A stretch of DNA of 64,000 nt from Gemmatimonadales bacterium (GCA_024278175.1 JAJRTS010000002.1:92654-156653), one strand, 5' to 3'; counted from the stretch's first letter, positions 44,631 to 54,540 are shown. Notes: generated by a model not told the origin, from the letters alone. Numbers and translations are program-made.

Positions 44631-44747
44631 TCAGTTCTCGTGATGCCCGCCGCGCAGGAAAACATGAAACGCCTTGACAGCGCCCCGCGTGATCAGGATT
44701 ATTACCATAATAACGAACGCGTAGTTGAAAACTTCTACCCAGTGCAT
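44631..44747 (-). CDS. 38-residue membrane protein, probable symporter accessory subunit
   Basis: ATG 44747 lies behind AATGGAGGTTCG, one of the best Shine-Dalgarno sites in the window. It encodes one hydrophobic helix (FNYAFVIMVIILITRGAV) followed by a basic His-rich tail (LRGGHHEN). It ends 50 bases before the symporter start, in the same orientation. Very small one-helix proteins are encoded next to some SSS-family transporters, and I infer the same role here. Too short for most automated gene finders. Confidence 0.7.
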   Translation of the reverse strand: MHWVEVFNYAFVIMVIILITRGAVKAFHVFLRGGHHEN

Positions 44748-44783
44748 CGAACCTCCATTGAGTTGTTTTCTCAGCATCTGCAT

Positions 44784-45944
44784 TTAGTATGTACATTCAG
44801 CCGCCGTGGCGGCGAATGTGTGCATCAAGTTATCGTCGGCTGCAAAGAAATGGTCGCTGGGGGCCAGGATGTAGCCCCCGCCGGCACCCGCCTGCTCAAA
44901 GCAGCGCAGCACCTCGGCGCGGGTTTCCTCCGGGGTGCAGCCGCTGAAAAAATGTCCCTGGTCGAATCCGCCGATCATGCAGACCTTGTCTCCGATCCGT
45001 CGCTTGGCCTCGGCCAGGTCCGTATCGGCCCCCATCGCCGGCGGAGTGAAAGTTTCCACCGCGTCCGGGCCCATCGCCACTATCTGCTCCAGCAGCGGCA
45101 TGATTCCGCCGCAGACGTGGTAGACTATCCGCTGGCCCGCCCCGTGGGCGGCCTCGATTATCCGGCTGTCGCAGGGGGCCACATACTCCTCGAAAATCTC
45201 CGGGCTGATCACGGTGGAGCTTGCCGAGCCGCCGCCGAGCTCGAGCAGGTCGTAGGCGGCCCCGGCCAGCGAGCGGGCGAATGTCAGCTTGCGCAGCAGC
45301 AGGACCTCCAGCAGTTCGTGGACCCACTGCGGGTCGTCGAACGTCTCCATGATCAGCTCCTGGGTGCCGGTCAGGCAGCAGGCGTCCTGCCAGACGCCCG
45401 GCTGGCCGAACACGTCGAAACAGCAGATGTGGCCCCGCACGATCCCGTTCTCGCCAAATTCGGCGGCCTGGCGGTTGACCTCGTCCACGTCGCATTTGGG
45501 CGCGGTGGCGAACTGGGCGATCAGCTCGATATCGCTCTTGTTCTTGATCAGGTGCTCGGAGACCCAGGACGACTTGCCGTCGTCCTGGAGCACCATGGTC
45601 AGCTCGCCGCGTGGGGTGACAAACCGGTAGCGGGTCGTAAGATAATCCGGATCGGGGATCGGCTGGGAGAGTACGCGCCAGTTGTCGCTGGAAACGCGGG
45701 TGCTTTCCAGGAACCCCGGCGGGCCCTGGTCGGGGTCCGTGTATTCTCCGGCAGCGGGGTCCGGGCGATGGGGTACGGTCCACAGGATCGGGTCCAGGCC
45801 GTAGCGGGCAAAGAACTCCATCCGCAGCGCGCCGCCGAGACAGTCCGCAAGGTACGAGTCCATCACGTGGTGCGTGGTCACGGGCAGACGGTCGGGGCGG
45901 CGGCGTTCCAGGGCGGCCAGCAGCCGCTGGCGGGAAGTCATCAC
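44784..45944 (-). CDS. Uroporphyrinogen-decarboxylase-like (URO-D/MtaA superfamily) protein
   Basis: 386 residues. TSRQRLLAALERRRPDRLPV is the typical N-terminus of the superfamily. The probable zinc site is YHVCGG, with Asp/His at AGGGYILAPSDHF near the C-terminus. Rather than haem synthesis, paralogues with this Cys/His pattern are cobalamin- or corrinoid-linked methyltransferases or of unknown role, and often sit in carbohydrate loci of Planctomycetes-like bacteria. ATG at 45944 overlaps the upstream stop by four bases. Confidence 0.82.
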   Translation of the reverse strand: MMTSRQRLLAALERRRPDRLPVTTHHVMDSYLADCLGGALRMEFFARYGLDPILWTVPHRPDPAAGEYTDPDQGPPGFLESTRVSSDNWRVLSQPIPDPDYLTTRYRFVTPRGELTMVLQDDGKSSWVSEHLIKNKSDIELIAQFATAPKCDVDEVNRQAAEFGENGIVRGHICCFDVFGQPGVWQDACCLTGTQELIMETFDDPQWVHELLEVLLLRKLTFARSLAGAAYDLLELGGGSASSTVISPEIFEEYVAPCDSRIIEAAHGAGQRIVYHVCGGIMPLLEQIVAMGPDAVETFTPPAMGADTDLAEAKRRIGDKVCMIGGFDQGHFFSGCTPEETRAEVLRCFEQAGAGGGYILAPSDHFFAADDNLMHTFAATAAECTY

Positions 45945-48205
45945 TGCTCGGGCTCCTCCATGCTCAAATCGATCTCTTTTTTGGCCAGCGAATAGGCGCC
46001 GCGGCGGCTCTGCCAGTGTTCGGGAATCTCGTCCAGCGGGTCCACGGCCACGAACACCTGCCTCTCGCCGCTCAGGCCGCTCACGTCCCAGTCCACGCGG
46101 GCCACGCCGAACTCGCCGGGGGCTATCGAAGGGATAACCGCCTCGCCGATCATATGCTCGTCCAGCCGGCCGTAAACCGGCTGGCCGTCGTAGAAACGCA
46201 CGCGCACATCACGGGCCTCGCGGGCGCGGGTGATGTGGCCGTAGAGGTTCTGGTTGCGCACCAGGGCGGTGATCGTAACCTTGCCGCCTTCCCGGCGGCT
46301 GAAGGTGATAAACGACGGGTCCTTGAGCACCAGCTCGGCTTTGTTGTAAACCACCAGCGGACGGCTCGTGCGGTTGTTGGTCTCGTCGGTTTCGGCCAGC
46401 TCGTTGTCCGGGTCGGCGATGACGTAGATCGTGTTGCGAAGGTATGCCTTGTGCTCGATCCCGCTGCCGATCGAGACCCCGGTGCCCGCGTCCGGCTGGT
46501 ACTGGAGTGCGTTCCAGCTTGTACTGACCTTAGCGGTTTCTCCCGGACCGACAGAGGTCACGGTAAAATCCTCGCCGATCTGTCTGCCCCCTTTAGCAGG
46601 GTCGCCGTCGAAAAAGCGCACTTTCACGTTCTCGGCCCTCGTGCTTCCGCTGTTGGTCACCAGCGCGGTGATCTCCACCCGGTCGTCCTCGGCCGGGTCG
46701 TCGCTGCTGAGCAGCACGTTGGTGTCCTCCAGCCAGCGGAACGTGACCCTGCGCTTGTGCCTGCCCCGGCTATCATCGCGCCAGACGAGCCTGTTCACTC
46801 CGGGGCGCAGCGCCGGCAGGGTCATCGGGCGGTAGAACAGGTCGGCCGTGAGCGTGACGTTGCGTAGCGAAACCTTGGCCGGGTCGCCGCCCCGGGGCAT
46901 GGCGACCCGCAGCAGGCAGCCGTACTTGTTCTCGCTGTACCAGGTTACCCGCTGGGTTTCCTCGGTGGTGAGATCAATCTCGAATTTTTTACTTTTTTTG
47001 CCGTTTGGTTGACTTTGCCAGAGCATTGTCCAGTTTTTACCCTCGTCGGTGGAGATTTTCACGTTGACCGGGCTGCCGTCTGTTTTGCCCGCCATTTGCA
47101 CACGAAGGCTCGGGATAAAATAGGGGGTGCGGATGCGGTAGACAATGCTTGCCGCCTGTCCGGCTTTTTTCGGGATGAATGCGCCGTTTTTCACGCGGAT
47201 GCCGTTTAGCTCCGCAGGCTGTTCCTTGATCCTTGCGGGGTCCAGAGTGCAGGTGAGCGTGCCGTTGGCGTAGATCAGCGGCTCCAGGGTCATCGCCTCA
47301 CGGCCCTCGCGGTGCTCCTTGATCCATTGCGGAGACAAGTCCTTGCGGCTCCACCACTTGCCGCTCTTGTCCCAGGTCAGGTCCAGTGTTTCACCGTAGT
47401 GCAGGTCCACGCTGTTGTCCCACGACGGGCAGCGGGTGTTGAACAGCTTTTTGTTGTCGTAGTGGGCGTTGTAGCCGTCGTACCAGTCGCTGGCGGCGTT
47501 CATATAGGTGTAGATGATCGTGCTGAACGGCCAGTGGTTTTGCAGGCGGCCCTCGTAGTCCAGGCCCCGCAGGATCAGGTCGTTGTCGCGGTCAAGCTCC
47601 ACCAGCGAGGCCACCGTACGGTTGTCGCGGTTGAGGAAGTAGCCGCGCAGACGGGCGTCGTACATATGCCACTGGTCGTCGTAGAAGACGGCGCTGATCG
47701 TGTGGCCCACGGGCATGCCGATAACAGGGTTGAGGAACACGGCCGGAAAGCCCGCCGACTGCCAGAGGGCGTTGAGCAGCAGGGCGTAGTTGCCGCACCA
47801 GCTGAACCCCCACAGACTGACATATTCCAGCGGGTCGTCGCAGCCGTTGCCCCCGCGGTCGTAAAGATTCTGGGCCGCGAAATAGAAAATCGCCCGCACC
47901 TGTTCCTCATCGCTCATGCCGGGGCGGACAATGCTGCGGGCCAAGGCGTCGATACTGCTGAAATCCAGGGCGCCCTCAAGGGTCAGGCGCGCGTTTTGGG
48001 CCGGGCCCTCGATCGTGATGCCAACGTTTACCGGCGGTGTTTTACCGGCCACGTCGATAGTGAATTCCGCCGAGCCGGAGCGGATTTCTTCCGTGTGGCT
48101 CATCGCCCGCGGGGCCAGGGCCAGGTCGGCGGCGGCCGAAAGGATACCCGCCATGCCCGATACCAGCATTACGGGCAGCATGTATAGAAAAATCCGGGGA
48201 TTCAT
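45941..48205 (-). CDS. Secreted transglutaminase-like protein with CARDB domains
   Basis: 754 residues with a signal peptide. The transglutaminase/cysteine-protease core carries a complete triad: Cys137 in GFSWCGNYALLLN, His168 in PVGHTISAVF and Asp183 in WHMYDARLRG. From ~490 two CARDB adhesion domains are recognisable (VEITALVTNSGSTRAENVKVRF and VTITALVRNQN). No known catalytic carbohydrate domain. May cleave or cross-link cell-surface peptides or amides. Coupled to the URO-D-like gene. Confidence 0.82.
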   Translation of the reverse strand: MNPRIFLYMLPVMLVSGMAGILSAAADLALAPRAMSHTEEIRSGSAEFTIDVAGKTPPVNVGITIEGPAQNARLTLEGALDFSSIDALARSIVRPGMSDEEQVRAIFYFAAQNLYDRGGNGCDDPLEYVSLWGFSWCGNYALLLNALWQSAGFPAVFLNPVIGMPVGHTISAVFYDDQWHMYDARLRGYFLNRDNRTVASLVELDRDNDLILRGLDYEGRLQNHWPFSTIIYTYMNAASDWYDGYNAHYDNKKLFNTRCPSWDNSVDLHYGETLDLTWDKSGKWWSRKDLSPQWIKEHREGREAMTLEPLIYANGTLTCTLDPARIKEQPAELNGIRVKNGAFIPKKAGQAASIVYRIRTPYFIPSLRVQMAGKTDGSPVNVKISTDEGKNWTMLWQSQPNGKKSKKFEIDLTTEETQRVTWYSENKYGCLLRVAMPRGGDPAKVSLRNVTLTADLFYRPMTLPALRPGVNRLVWRDDSRGRHKRRVTFRWLEDTNVLLSSDDPAEDDRVEITALVTNSGSTRAENVKVRFFDGDPAKGGRQIGEDFTVTSVGPGETAKVSTSWNALQYQPDAGTGVSIGSGIEHKAYLRNTIYVIADPDNELAETDETNNRTSRPLVVYNKAELVLKDPSFITFSRREGGKVTITALVRNQNLYGHITRAREARDVRVRFYDGQPVYGRLDEHMIGEAVIPSIAPGEFGVARVDWDVSGLSGERQVFVAVDPLDEIPEHWQSRRGAYSLAKKEIDLSMEEPEQ

Positions 48206-48229
48206 CGCTTTCTCCGGCTTAAGTTATGC

Positions 48230-49075
48230 CTATTTGTTTGCGGCAATCCACTGACGCCAGCTGCCGACGTCGATCTTGTAGTCCTGTCCTGTCAACTGCC
48301 CCAGCGCCAGCGCCACTCCCCAGCGCACCCAGTCTTCTCCCTCGTTGCTGATCGAGTTCTCTGGATTTTCCAGCGCTTCCAGTAATGGCTCCAGCGCCCG
48401 CTTGTCTCCCAACTCGCCCAGGCCCCGTGCGGCCTGCTCGCGGGTGAACATGGAGGCCTCGTTCAGCAGCGTCACCAGCGGCTCGAACGCGGCAGCATCG
48501 TGGCAGGTGGCCAGTGCCCTGGCCGCCGTAACCCGCGCTCGCTCGTCGGGGTCGTTCAGCCCGGCAATCAGCAGGTTTTTTACTGTTTTTTCCGCAGGCG
48601 AGGTGTCCAACTCCGAGGATCCACTGACAATCAACTCCCCGGCGATATCGCCCAGGAGCCGGAACGTCACCAGCCGCACGCGCCAGAACGGGTCATCGGT
48701 AAGAGCGGCCAGCCGGTCCGTGACATCGCGCAGGCCAAGCCGACGGCAGGCCTGCACGGCGCGCCAGCGGACGAAATCGGCCGGGTCGCCGAGCGAAACC
48801 TGCACAGCGTCCAGGGCGCGCCGGTTGCTCGTGCTGCCCAGCGCCTGCACGGCGCGCTCGCGCACATACTCGTCGCTGTCGCCGGTGGCGTCGATCAACG
48901 CGTCCAGGGCGTATCCGTGGTAGGCCACGGACAGCCGCCGGACGGCATCGAGCCGCACGGCCGGGTCCGGAGCCACAAGCCGCTCCCGCAGCCCGGCCAG
49001 CGAATCGAGCGCGAAAGCAGGTGTGCCCAGCGCGCACGAAGCGACCAGGGCCGTCAGAAAAAATTTTCTCAGCAT
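48230..49075 (-). CDS. Secreted HEAT-repeat protein
   Basis: 281 residues, signal peptide KFFLTALVASCALGTPAFA. Five to six HEAT/PBS-lyase-type repeats (e.g. DPAVRLDAVRRLSVAYHG, DEYVRERAVQALGSTSN, DPADFVRWRAVQACRRLG) make an alpha-solenoid for protein contact. Stops at TAG, with TAA two codons beyond. The gene lies between the transglutaminase and PL11-like genes in a common operon. Confidence 0.88.
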   Translation of the reverse strand: MLRKFFLTALVASCALGTPAFALDSLAGLRERLVAPDPAVRLDAVRRLSVAYHGYALDALIDATGDSDEYVRERAVQALGSTSNRRALDAVQVSLGDPADFVRWRAVQACRRLGLRDVTDRLAALTDDPFWRVRLVTFRLLGDIAGELIVSGSSELDTSPAEKTVKNLLIAGLNDPDERARVTAARALATCHDAAAFEPLVTLLNEASMFTREQAARGLGELGDKRALEPLLEALENPENSISNEGEDWVRWGVALALGQLTGQDYKIDVGSWRQWIAANK

Positions 49076-49095
49076 CAGTAAAAACCCCTCCGTTG

Positions 49096-50802
49096 TTACG
49101 GCATTGATACTCCACCGATCTGCGGTGGATAGAAATAACCCATCGAAGCCGCGGTTACGCCCAGACGGTACTGCCTGTCCTGCATCAGGCAGATGCGGCG
49201 GGTGTCTGTGGGGATCGTGGTCGAATAGATTCTGATCTCGCCGGGCAGGCTGGTGATAATTTCCTCGCGCCAGTCGCCGAGGCAGTCGGCGATCCCGATC
49301 ACCCGGCCCTCGATCTCGGTAATCGTCTCCCCGTTATAATCGAATATCCTGCCCTCGCAGTTGATTTCCTTCTGTGCGTCACCGTCCCACCAGATTGCCC
49401 TGGGTGCCAGAACGTTGTTGCCGAAAGGTTTGTCCGAGAGGCGCTCGCCGGCAGCGGAGTAAAGCCAGAACTGGCTGCGGTCGCTCTCGCCGGCGTAGCA
49501 TTCCACACCCGGATGTGCTGCGTCGATATCGCCGACCATACCCTGGCTGTGCACGTGGGTGGTTTTGCCCTGGTAACTCCAGATAATCTTACCCGATTCG
49601 GCTTCGGCCAGGCACACGCCGCCTTTTTCATGGTGTGTTTCGAGGCCGTAGAAGACTTCCAAGCCGGGCCGGGTCGGGTCGATATCCGCTACATAGCCGA
49701 CATCGTTGTGTCCCAGGCCGGTGGTCCAGATCGCCCTGCCGTCGTCATCGAGCGCCGCCGAGCCGATCACCAGCTCATCGCGGCCGTCCCGGTCGATATC
49801 GGCCGAGATCAGCCCGTGCTGGCCCTGGCCCTGGTACTTTTCGTCCTTACCCGAGGCTTCCCAGTACCAGATTTTCCGCAGGTCGGAATCGAAAGCGCCC
49901 GTTTTGATAATGCCGTAGGTGCCGCGCTGCATGATCAGCGAGGGGCGCTTGCCGTCCAGGTAGGCAATTGTGAGAAAATTGCGGGTCACGTGGCTCATCG
50001 TGTCGAAACCCTTGCGGCTGAACCACGGTATCCGCGCCACGGGCTCACCGCTGAGGCCGTCTATCTTCACCAGGTATTCCGGGCCGCTGACCACATGCCC
50101 GTCGATTTCCCGCGGGTCGCCCTCGCCGGCCTTGGCATAGAGTTCGGCCCGGCCGTCGCCGTCCAGGTCGTAAACTATATAGGGCGAGTACCAGGTGCCC
50201 ATCTCGATCGACCAGCCCATGTCGTAGCGCCAGAGGAATTTTCCCCCGGAGCTGTAGGCTTCCAATTTAAAGGTATCGCGGCTGCGTTTCCAGTAGCCGG
50301 GTTCGCGCCAGGGATCGGTGTTGAAATCGGGCTGCTTGATCACGTAGTCATACGCGCCGTCGGAATCCAGGTCGGCGATAGCCACGTTGCGGGCCGTGTA
50401 ATCGCCGTCGAGCAGGATTTGCACGTACGGGATATTGAACGGGAACGCGCGCACGAAAAACTTCTTCGACTGCTCACCCTCCCGGCCGCCGGTAACCGGA
50501 CGAACGTGATAGTAATAGCTTGTTCCGGGTGCGGCCCCGCTGTCCAGGTAGTTGGTGGAACTGGTAACAGGCTTGTCGTTGGCCTGCTCCAGAGTGTCGT
50601 TGAAAATATCGTAACGGTACACGTTAAAACCGACATCGGCCGGATCGGACTTGAGCAGACGCCAGCTTACGAACACCTCGCCACGGTCCTTGGCCAGGGC
50701 CACCAGACCGCGATCCAGCTGTTCGGCGCCGTCCTGCGCAAAGAGGACCGATACGCCAGGGCAGAGACAGCACAGGACGACAATCAAGGTTCGCATAGAC
50801 AT
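49096..50802 (-). CDS. Rhamnogalacturonan lyase-like protein (PL11 family)
   Basis: 568 residues, signal peptide (TLIVVLCCLCPGVSVLFA). A fibronectin-like N-domain (~28-115) includes VFVSWRLLKSDPADVGFNVYR. The eight-bladed propeller with Asp-rich Ca-binding loops follows (AIADLDSDGAYDYVIKQPD, DLDGDGRAELYAKAGEGD, GLISADIDRDGRDEL) and the C-terminal PL11 segment DWREEIITSLPGE. Such enzymes cut rhamnogalacturonan I by beta-elimination. Likely secreted to the periplasm or surface. Behind AAAGGAAAAT. Confidence 0.88.
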   Translation of the reverse strand: MSMRTLIVVLCCLCPGVSVLFAQDGAEQLDRGLVALAKDRGEVFVSWRLLKSDPADVGFNVYRYDIFNDTLEQANDKPVTSSTNYLDSGAAPGTSYYYHVRPVTGGREGEQSKKFFVRAFPFNIPYVQILLDGDYTARNVAIADLDSDGAYDYVIKQPDFNTDPWREPGYWKRSRDTFKLEAYSSGGKFLWRYDMGWSIEMGTWYSPYIVYDLDGDGRAELYAKAGEGDPREIDGHVVSGPEYLVKIDGLSGEPVARIPWFSRKGFDTMSHVTRNFLTIAYLDGKRPSLIMQRGTYGIIKTGAFDSDLRKIWYWEASGKDEKYQGQGQHGLISADIDRDGRDELVIGSAALDDDGRAIWTTGLGHNDVGYVADIDPTRPGLEVFYGLETHHEKGGVCLAEAESGKIIWSYQGKTTHVHSQGMVGDIDAAHPGVECYAGESDRSQFWLYSAAGERLSDKPFGNNVLAPRAIWWDGDAQKEINCEGRIFDYNGETITEIEGRVIGIADCLGDWREEIITSLPGEIRIYSTTIPTDTRRICLMQDRQYRLGVTAASMGYFYPPQIGGVSMP

Positions 50803-50827
50803 AATATTTTCCTTTGTCAGTAGGAGT

Positions 50828-53284
50828 CTACCACCAGTTTTCAGGCATGTTCGTGATATCGGGATTCTCCACGGCTACACCCCTGGCCGGGCCGTGCTGC
50901 ACACTGCCGCCGTAGGTGGTCAGGTAGAGCATACCGGGGTTGTTCACGTCGGGGATGGGCCGCTGGCCCCACTTAAAACGGTAGCCCTTGATCCGTTGCC
51001 AGCTATCGCCCCAGTTCTCCGCGCGGAACGCCGCGTTCTGGAACGTGTTGATATAAACAGTGCCCTGCTCGTTGGGGTCGAGCGCGATAGAGTTGACCCG
51101 CTTAACATCGTTGAACACCAGCTCCCAGCCTGCGCCGCCATCTGTCGAACGGTACACACCGCCGCCCACGTCGCCGCCCTCGCCTGCCACGGCCCAGCAG
51201 GCCAGCAGCATCCTGCGGGAGTCTTGCGGGTCGGTCAACAGGTCGTGGGGCGCGTTTTCTCCCGGCGGCAGGGCCAATTTTTTCCAGCTCGCCGCGTTGT
51301 CGTCGCTGCTGTAAAGCTCACCGTCGATCCGGAAGGCTTTTCTGCGGTCGCCGTCCTCGTAGCCCAGGCCACGGGCCAGGATCAGGTATAGCATCCCATC
51401 GGCGCCACGGCGGATTTTCCAGGCGAACAGGTTATCGCCCAGCCCGTTGTTGACCTCCGTCCAGCTTGCGCCACCATCGATTGATTTATAGACCCCCCGG
51501 CCGAACATGGTTGCGTAGACCGTGCGCGAGTCTTTGGGGCTGTCGGGGTCGATCATCACGTGGGTGCCCACCGAGTTTTGGGGGATACCCTCCATGCTGG
51601 CCCTCCAGCTACGCCCGGCATCATCGGTAATCGCCACACCGCCCTGATTGCGGCCAAAACCGCCGGGGCTGAACATCTTGTCGCGGGGCAGGTCGTGGGC
51701 GTTGCCCCACACGCTCCAGGCGCGGCCCTCCACTTCCGGATCGAACTCCAGCCCGTAGCAGGTGTTGGTCCAGCGGCGCGGCACCCCCCGCAGCGAGTGG
51801 CTCCAGCTCTTGCCGCCATCAAAGCTGTGGAACAGGCCGATATCAGTGTATGAGATAAAAATGTGTTTGGGATCGTAGGGATCGAAATGCACGCCGTAAC
51901 AGGTGGTGACATTCAGTCCGCGGGTGCTGAAAGTGCCATCGGAGTTTTTTCTGCTGTGAATCTGCCGCCAGCTGCGTCCGCCGTCGGTTGTTTTATACGA
52001 GCGCCCGGCATCGGTGCCGATGCAGATATCCGGATTCTGCGGGGCCACGCCCAGCGCGATCGGGTTACCGCCCCAGCCCGGACCCCACTGGTCGTCCAGC
52101 CAGCCCTGGGTGAAATTTTTTGTCAGGTAGCCGGTGCCGTTGGCCAGCCACGAGGGCTGCCAGCTCTGGCCCGCATCCTCGCTCTTGAACACGCCGTAGA
52201 GCCAGCGGGACGTGTCCTGCCTGGCCTCGTCGGCGTTGCGGCTGGAGAGGTAGAGCACCTCGGCCCTGCTCTCGCAGACGGCAATGTCGCGGATCATCGG
52301 CAGCGTGCCGTCCGGGACATCGCGGAGCAGGCCGGTGTTGACAGCGCTCCAGCTGCGTCCGCCGTCGGCGCTGCGGAACACGCCTCCACTCAACTCCGTG
52401 CCGGAGCGTCTGAGCGGGGCCAGGATATAGAGCAGCGGCCCCTGCGCGCTTACCCCTCCGTCCGCATCGATAATCCACTGGGCGGGCAGGGGCCGCGCCT
52501 CGGTTTTCCCGCTGGTTTCGTCCACAGCCACGCAGCCCCTGTCGGTAAAGACCAGCAGGCGGCCGGTGAGCGCCGCGGGAAAAATCGCCAGCACGTTGCG
52601 TCCGGGCAGGTCGGTAACCTTGCGCCAGCTCGCCCCGCCATCGTCGGTGGCGACCAGGAACGCCTGCCGCGAGGGGGCCTTTCCCCCGCGGTTCATGTAG
52701 CTGACCAGCGGGGCCATGCCGAGATAGATTTCCCGGTTGTCCGCCGGGTCCACCTCGATCGTCTTGATCGTCCCGTCGAACGCACCCGCTACAATCTGGC
52801 TGGGCAGCAGGTCGCGTTCCTGGACACGGCCGTGGTAGATCGCGTTGTCCACCAGCGGGTAGATAATCTTCCACGTCCGGCCGCCATCGCCGGAGCGCAC
52901 CAGCAGGCTCAGGCCCATGCCGCGGTCCTCGCTGTAACGGTAGCCGCGCGAGGCGGCGTAGATCACGTCCGGGTCCAGCGGGTCGAATTCGCAGTCCTCG
53001 GGAACAGTCCAGAAATCGAGCAGCCGCCAGTTGGAGCCATCGCGGGTGATATAGGCGGCGGTCATGTCGCAGTGCATCATCGCCACGTTCGGGTCGTGGG
53101 GGCTGATCGTAGGCAGGAACATTCCACCGCCGCCGCCGGGGCCGATCACGGTCCACTCGTCGCCGGGCTGAGTACGGGGCTGCTGTTGGCGTTGCGCGGT
53201 GGGGGGAGCGGAGCAGGCCCCCGCAAGGATGGCAAGCGCAAGCAGGACAATTAACGCGGTGCTGATTCTGGTTGGGCGCGGCAC
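50828..53284 (-). CDS. Lipoprotein with about ten Asp-box (BNR/sortilin-like) repeats
   Basis: 818 residues from GTG 53284 (CCGGAG upstream), giving a clean signal peptide and lipobox AILAGACS. A longer TTG frame to 53386 overlaps the previous stop. The protein is a beta-propeller with at least nine S-x-D-G-G-x-x-W Asp boxes (SGDGGRTWKI, SADGGRSWSA, TTDGGRSWRQ, SFDGGKSWSH, SIDGGASWTE and others), as in GH74 xyloglucanases, sialidases and sortilin-type proteins. A catalytic pair cannot be assigned by eye. Ends at TAG. Confidence 0.85.
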   Translation of the reverse strand: MPRPTRISTALIVLLALAILAGACSAPPTAQRQQQPRTQPGDEWTVIGPGGGGGMFLPTISPHDPNVAMMHCDMTAAYITRDGSNWRLLDFWTVPEDCEFDPLDPDVIYAASRGYRYSEDRGMGLSLLVRSGDGGRTWKIIYPLVDNAIYHGRVQERDLLPSQIVAGAFDGTIKTIEVDPADNREIYLGMAPLVSYMNRGGKAPSRQAFLVATDDGGASWRKVTDLPGRNVLAIFPAALTGRLLVFTDRGCVAVDETSGKTEARPLPAQWIIDADGGVSAQGPLLYILAPLRRSGTELSGGVFRSADGGRSWSAVNTGLLRDVPDGTLPMIRDIAVCESRAEVLYLSSRNADEARQDTSRWLYGVFKSEDAGQSWQPSWLANGTGYLTKNFTQGWLDDQWGPGWGGNPIALGVAPQNPDICIGTDAGRSYKTTDGGRSWRQIHSRKNSDGTFSTRGLNVTTCYGVHFDPYDPKHIFISYTDIGLFHSFDGGKSWSHSLRGVPRRWTNTCYGLEFDPEVEGRAWSVWGNAHDLPRDKMFSPGGFGRNQGGVAITDDAGRSWRASMEGIPQNSVGTHVMIDPDSPKDSRTVYATMFGRGVYKSIDGGASWTEVNNGLGDNLFAWKIRRGADGMLYLILARGLGYEDGDRRKAFRIDGELYSSDDNAASWKKLALPPGENAPHDLLTDPQDSRRMLLACWAVAGEGGDVGGGVYRSTDGGAGWELVFNDVKRVNSIALDPNEQGTVYINTFQNAAFRAENWGDSWQRIKGYRFKWGQRPIPDVNNPGMLYLTTYGGSVQHGPARGVAVENPDITNMPENWW

Positions 53285-53382
53285 ATTAATCTCCGGGTTA
53301 TCAGTTGACAGCACGGGCCGTGTTTGCTGGGGGGCAGCCTCCGCTACGGGACGCCATTCGCGTGTGTTAATCTTAAAGGATT

Positions 53383-54540
53383 TCAAGAGCAGTCGGTGAT
53401 CCCGATTCCCGGGAACCAGCGGCGTGCGTTCTCGTAGAAGATTTTCACCAGGACTTCCCGGGGAAGGGCCAGCCCGTGGAACGGGCCATTGCCCCCGGGA
53501 ACCGTGATCTGCTGGCCGGTGGCGAAATAGCGGTAGTCGGCGTCGTAGGTGAGTTCCATCTTACTCAGCAGCGCCGGCAGGTCATATTGCTTATCATAGG
53601 CGTCGACCAGCAGGTCCGTGCCGTAAAGCAGGCGGTCCTGGTACTTGATGATGAAATCCCGCACCTTGCGCCGGTCCTGCACCTGGAGATGGCAGATCCG
53701 CGCTCCCATGTCCACGGCGAAATTGGGGTAGAGTTCCAGCCGGCGGGCCAGGGAATCGACATCCCATTCCAGGCTGCCCAGGTGCGCCCCCACAACGCGA
53801 AGGTCGGGATGGGCGGCAAGCACCCTGTCGCGGGCGTTGATCTGTTCCCAGTAGCCGGGAATCTCGGGATGAAGGTAGGCGTGATATTGGGGGTGCCCGG
53901 CAAAATAGGCGCGGTCGTTGTCAGTCATCTCCTCCAACGGCAGCCAGCAACTGCGCGGTTCGCCGATATGGGCGATCAGGGTCTTGTTGCGCGTTTCGAT
54001 CAGCTTGAAAATGGGGTCGAAACGCGGATCGTCGATCATCACGTAGCTGCTGTCCGGGTCCTTGAGCACCATGCCGATTTCCTTCCAGACCTTGACCGCC
54101 ACGGCGCCCCTGTCGAACCCGTCCTCGATCTGCTTCAGGGCCTGCCGCAGCCAGTCCTGTTCGTTCCAGTTCTCCAGGTTGAAACTTGTGCTCCAGGCCA
54201 GGAATCCCGAATGCCGTGGCAGCAACCTGACCGCGGTGTCGATTTCCTTTTGCATCCCATCCCAGTTGGTGCCGATCGTGGCAATAGTCAGCCACTTGAT
54301 TTTGTGCCGTTTGAGTACCTCGAAAAATGCCGCCTCGTCACCGCCCTCAACGCCGATCACGTGCGCGTGGGCGTCGATCTTGGGCATCTTTTTGAGCTCG
54401 GCGACAGTCATCGTCTGGGCGAAAGACGCCGCCTCGCCGGCCGCCGGTTGGGATTCTCCGGCCGAACACGCGGACAGCGCAAGGGGCGCAAGCAGGATTA
54501 TCTTAACGACAAAACGGGACATGCTCGATTGGGAACTCAT
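53383..54540 (-). CDS. Amidohydrolase-type (TIM-barrel) lipoprotein
   Basis: 385 residues from ATG 54540 (CCGGAGTTGTA). Lipobox LALSACS. The metal-binding HxH is His58/His60 in KIDAHAHV, with further ligands HIGEP and Asp in LLYGTDLLVD, the amidohydrolase_2 pattern. Members hydrolyse or decarboxylate lactones, 2-pyrone-like acids and related rings; substrate unknown. Likely first gene of the 54.5-42.9 kb operon. Confidence 0.83.
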   Translation of the reverse strand: MSSQSSMSRFVVKIILLAPLALSACSAGESQPAAGEAASFAQTMTVAELKKMPKIDAHAHVIGVEGGDEAAFFEVLKRHKIKWLTIATIGTNWDGMQKEIDTAVRLLPRHSGFLAWSTSFNLENWNEQDWLRQALKQIEDGFDRGAVAVKVWKEIGMVLKDPDSSYVMIDDPRFDPIFKLIETRNKTLIAHIGEPRSCWLPLEEMTDNDRAYFAGHPQYHAYLHPEIPGYWEQINARDRVLAAHPDLRVVGAHLGSLEWDVDSLARRLELYPNFAVDMGARICHLQVQDRRKVRDFIIKYQDRLLYGTDLLVDAYDKQYDLPALLSKMELTYDADYRYFATGQQITVPGGNGPFHGLALPREVLVKIFYENARRWFPGIGITDCS

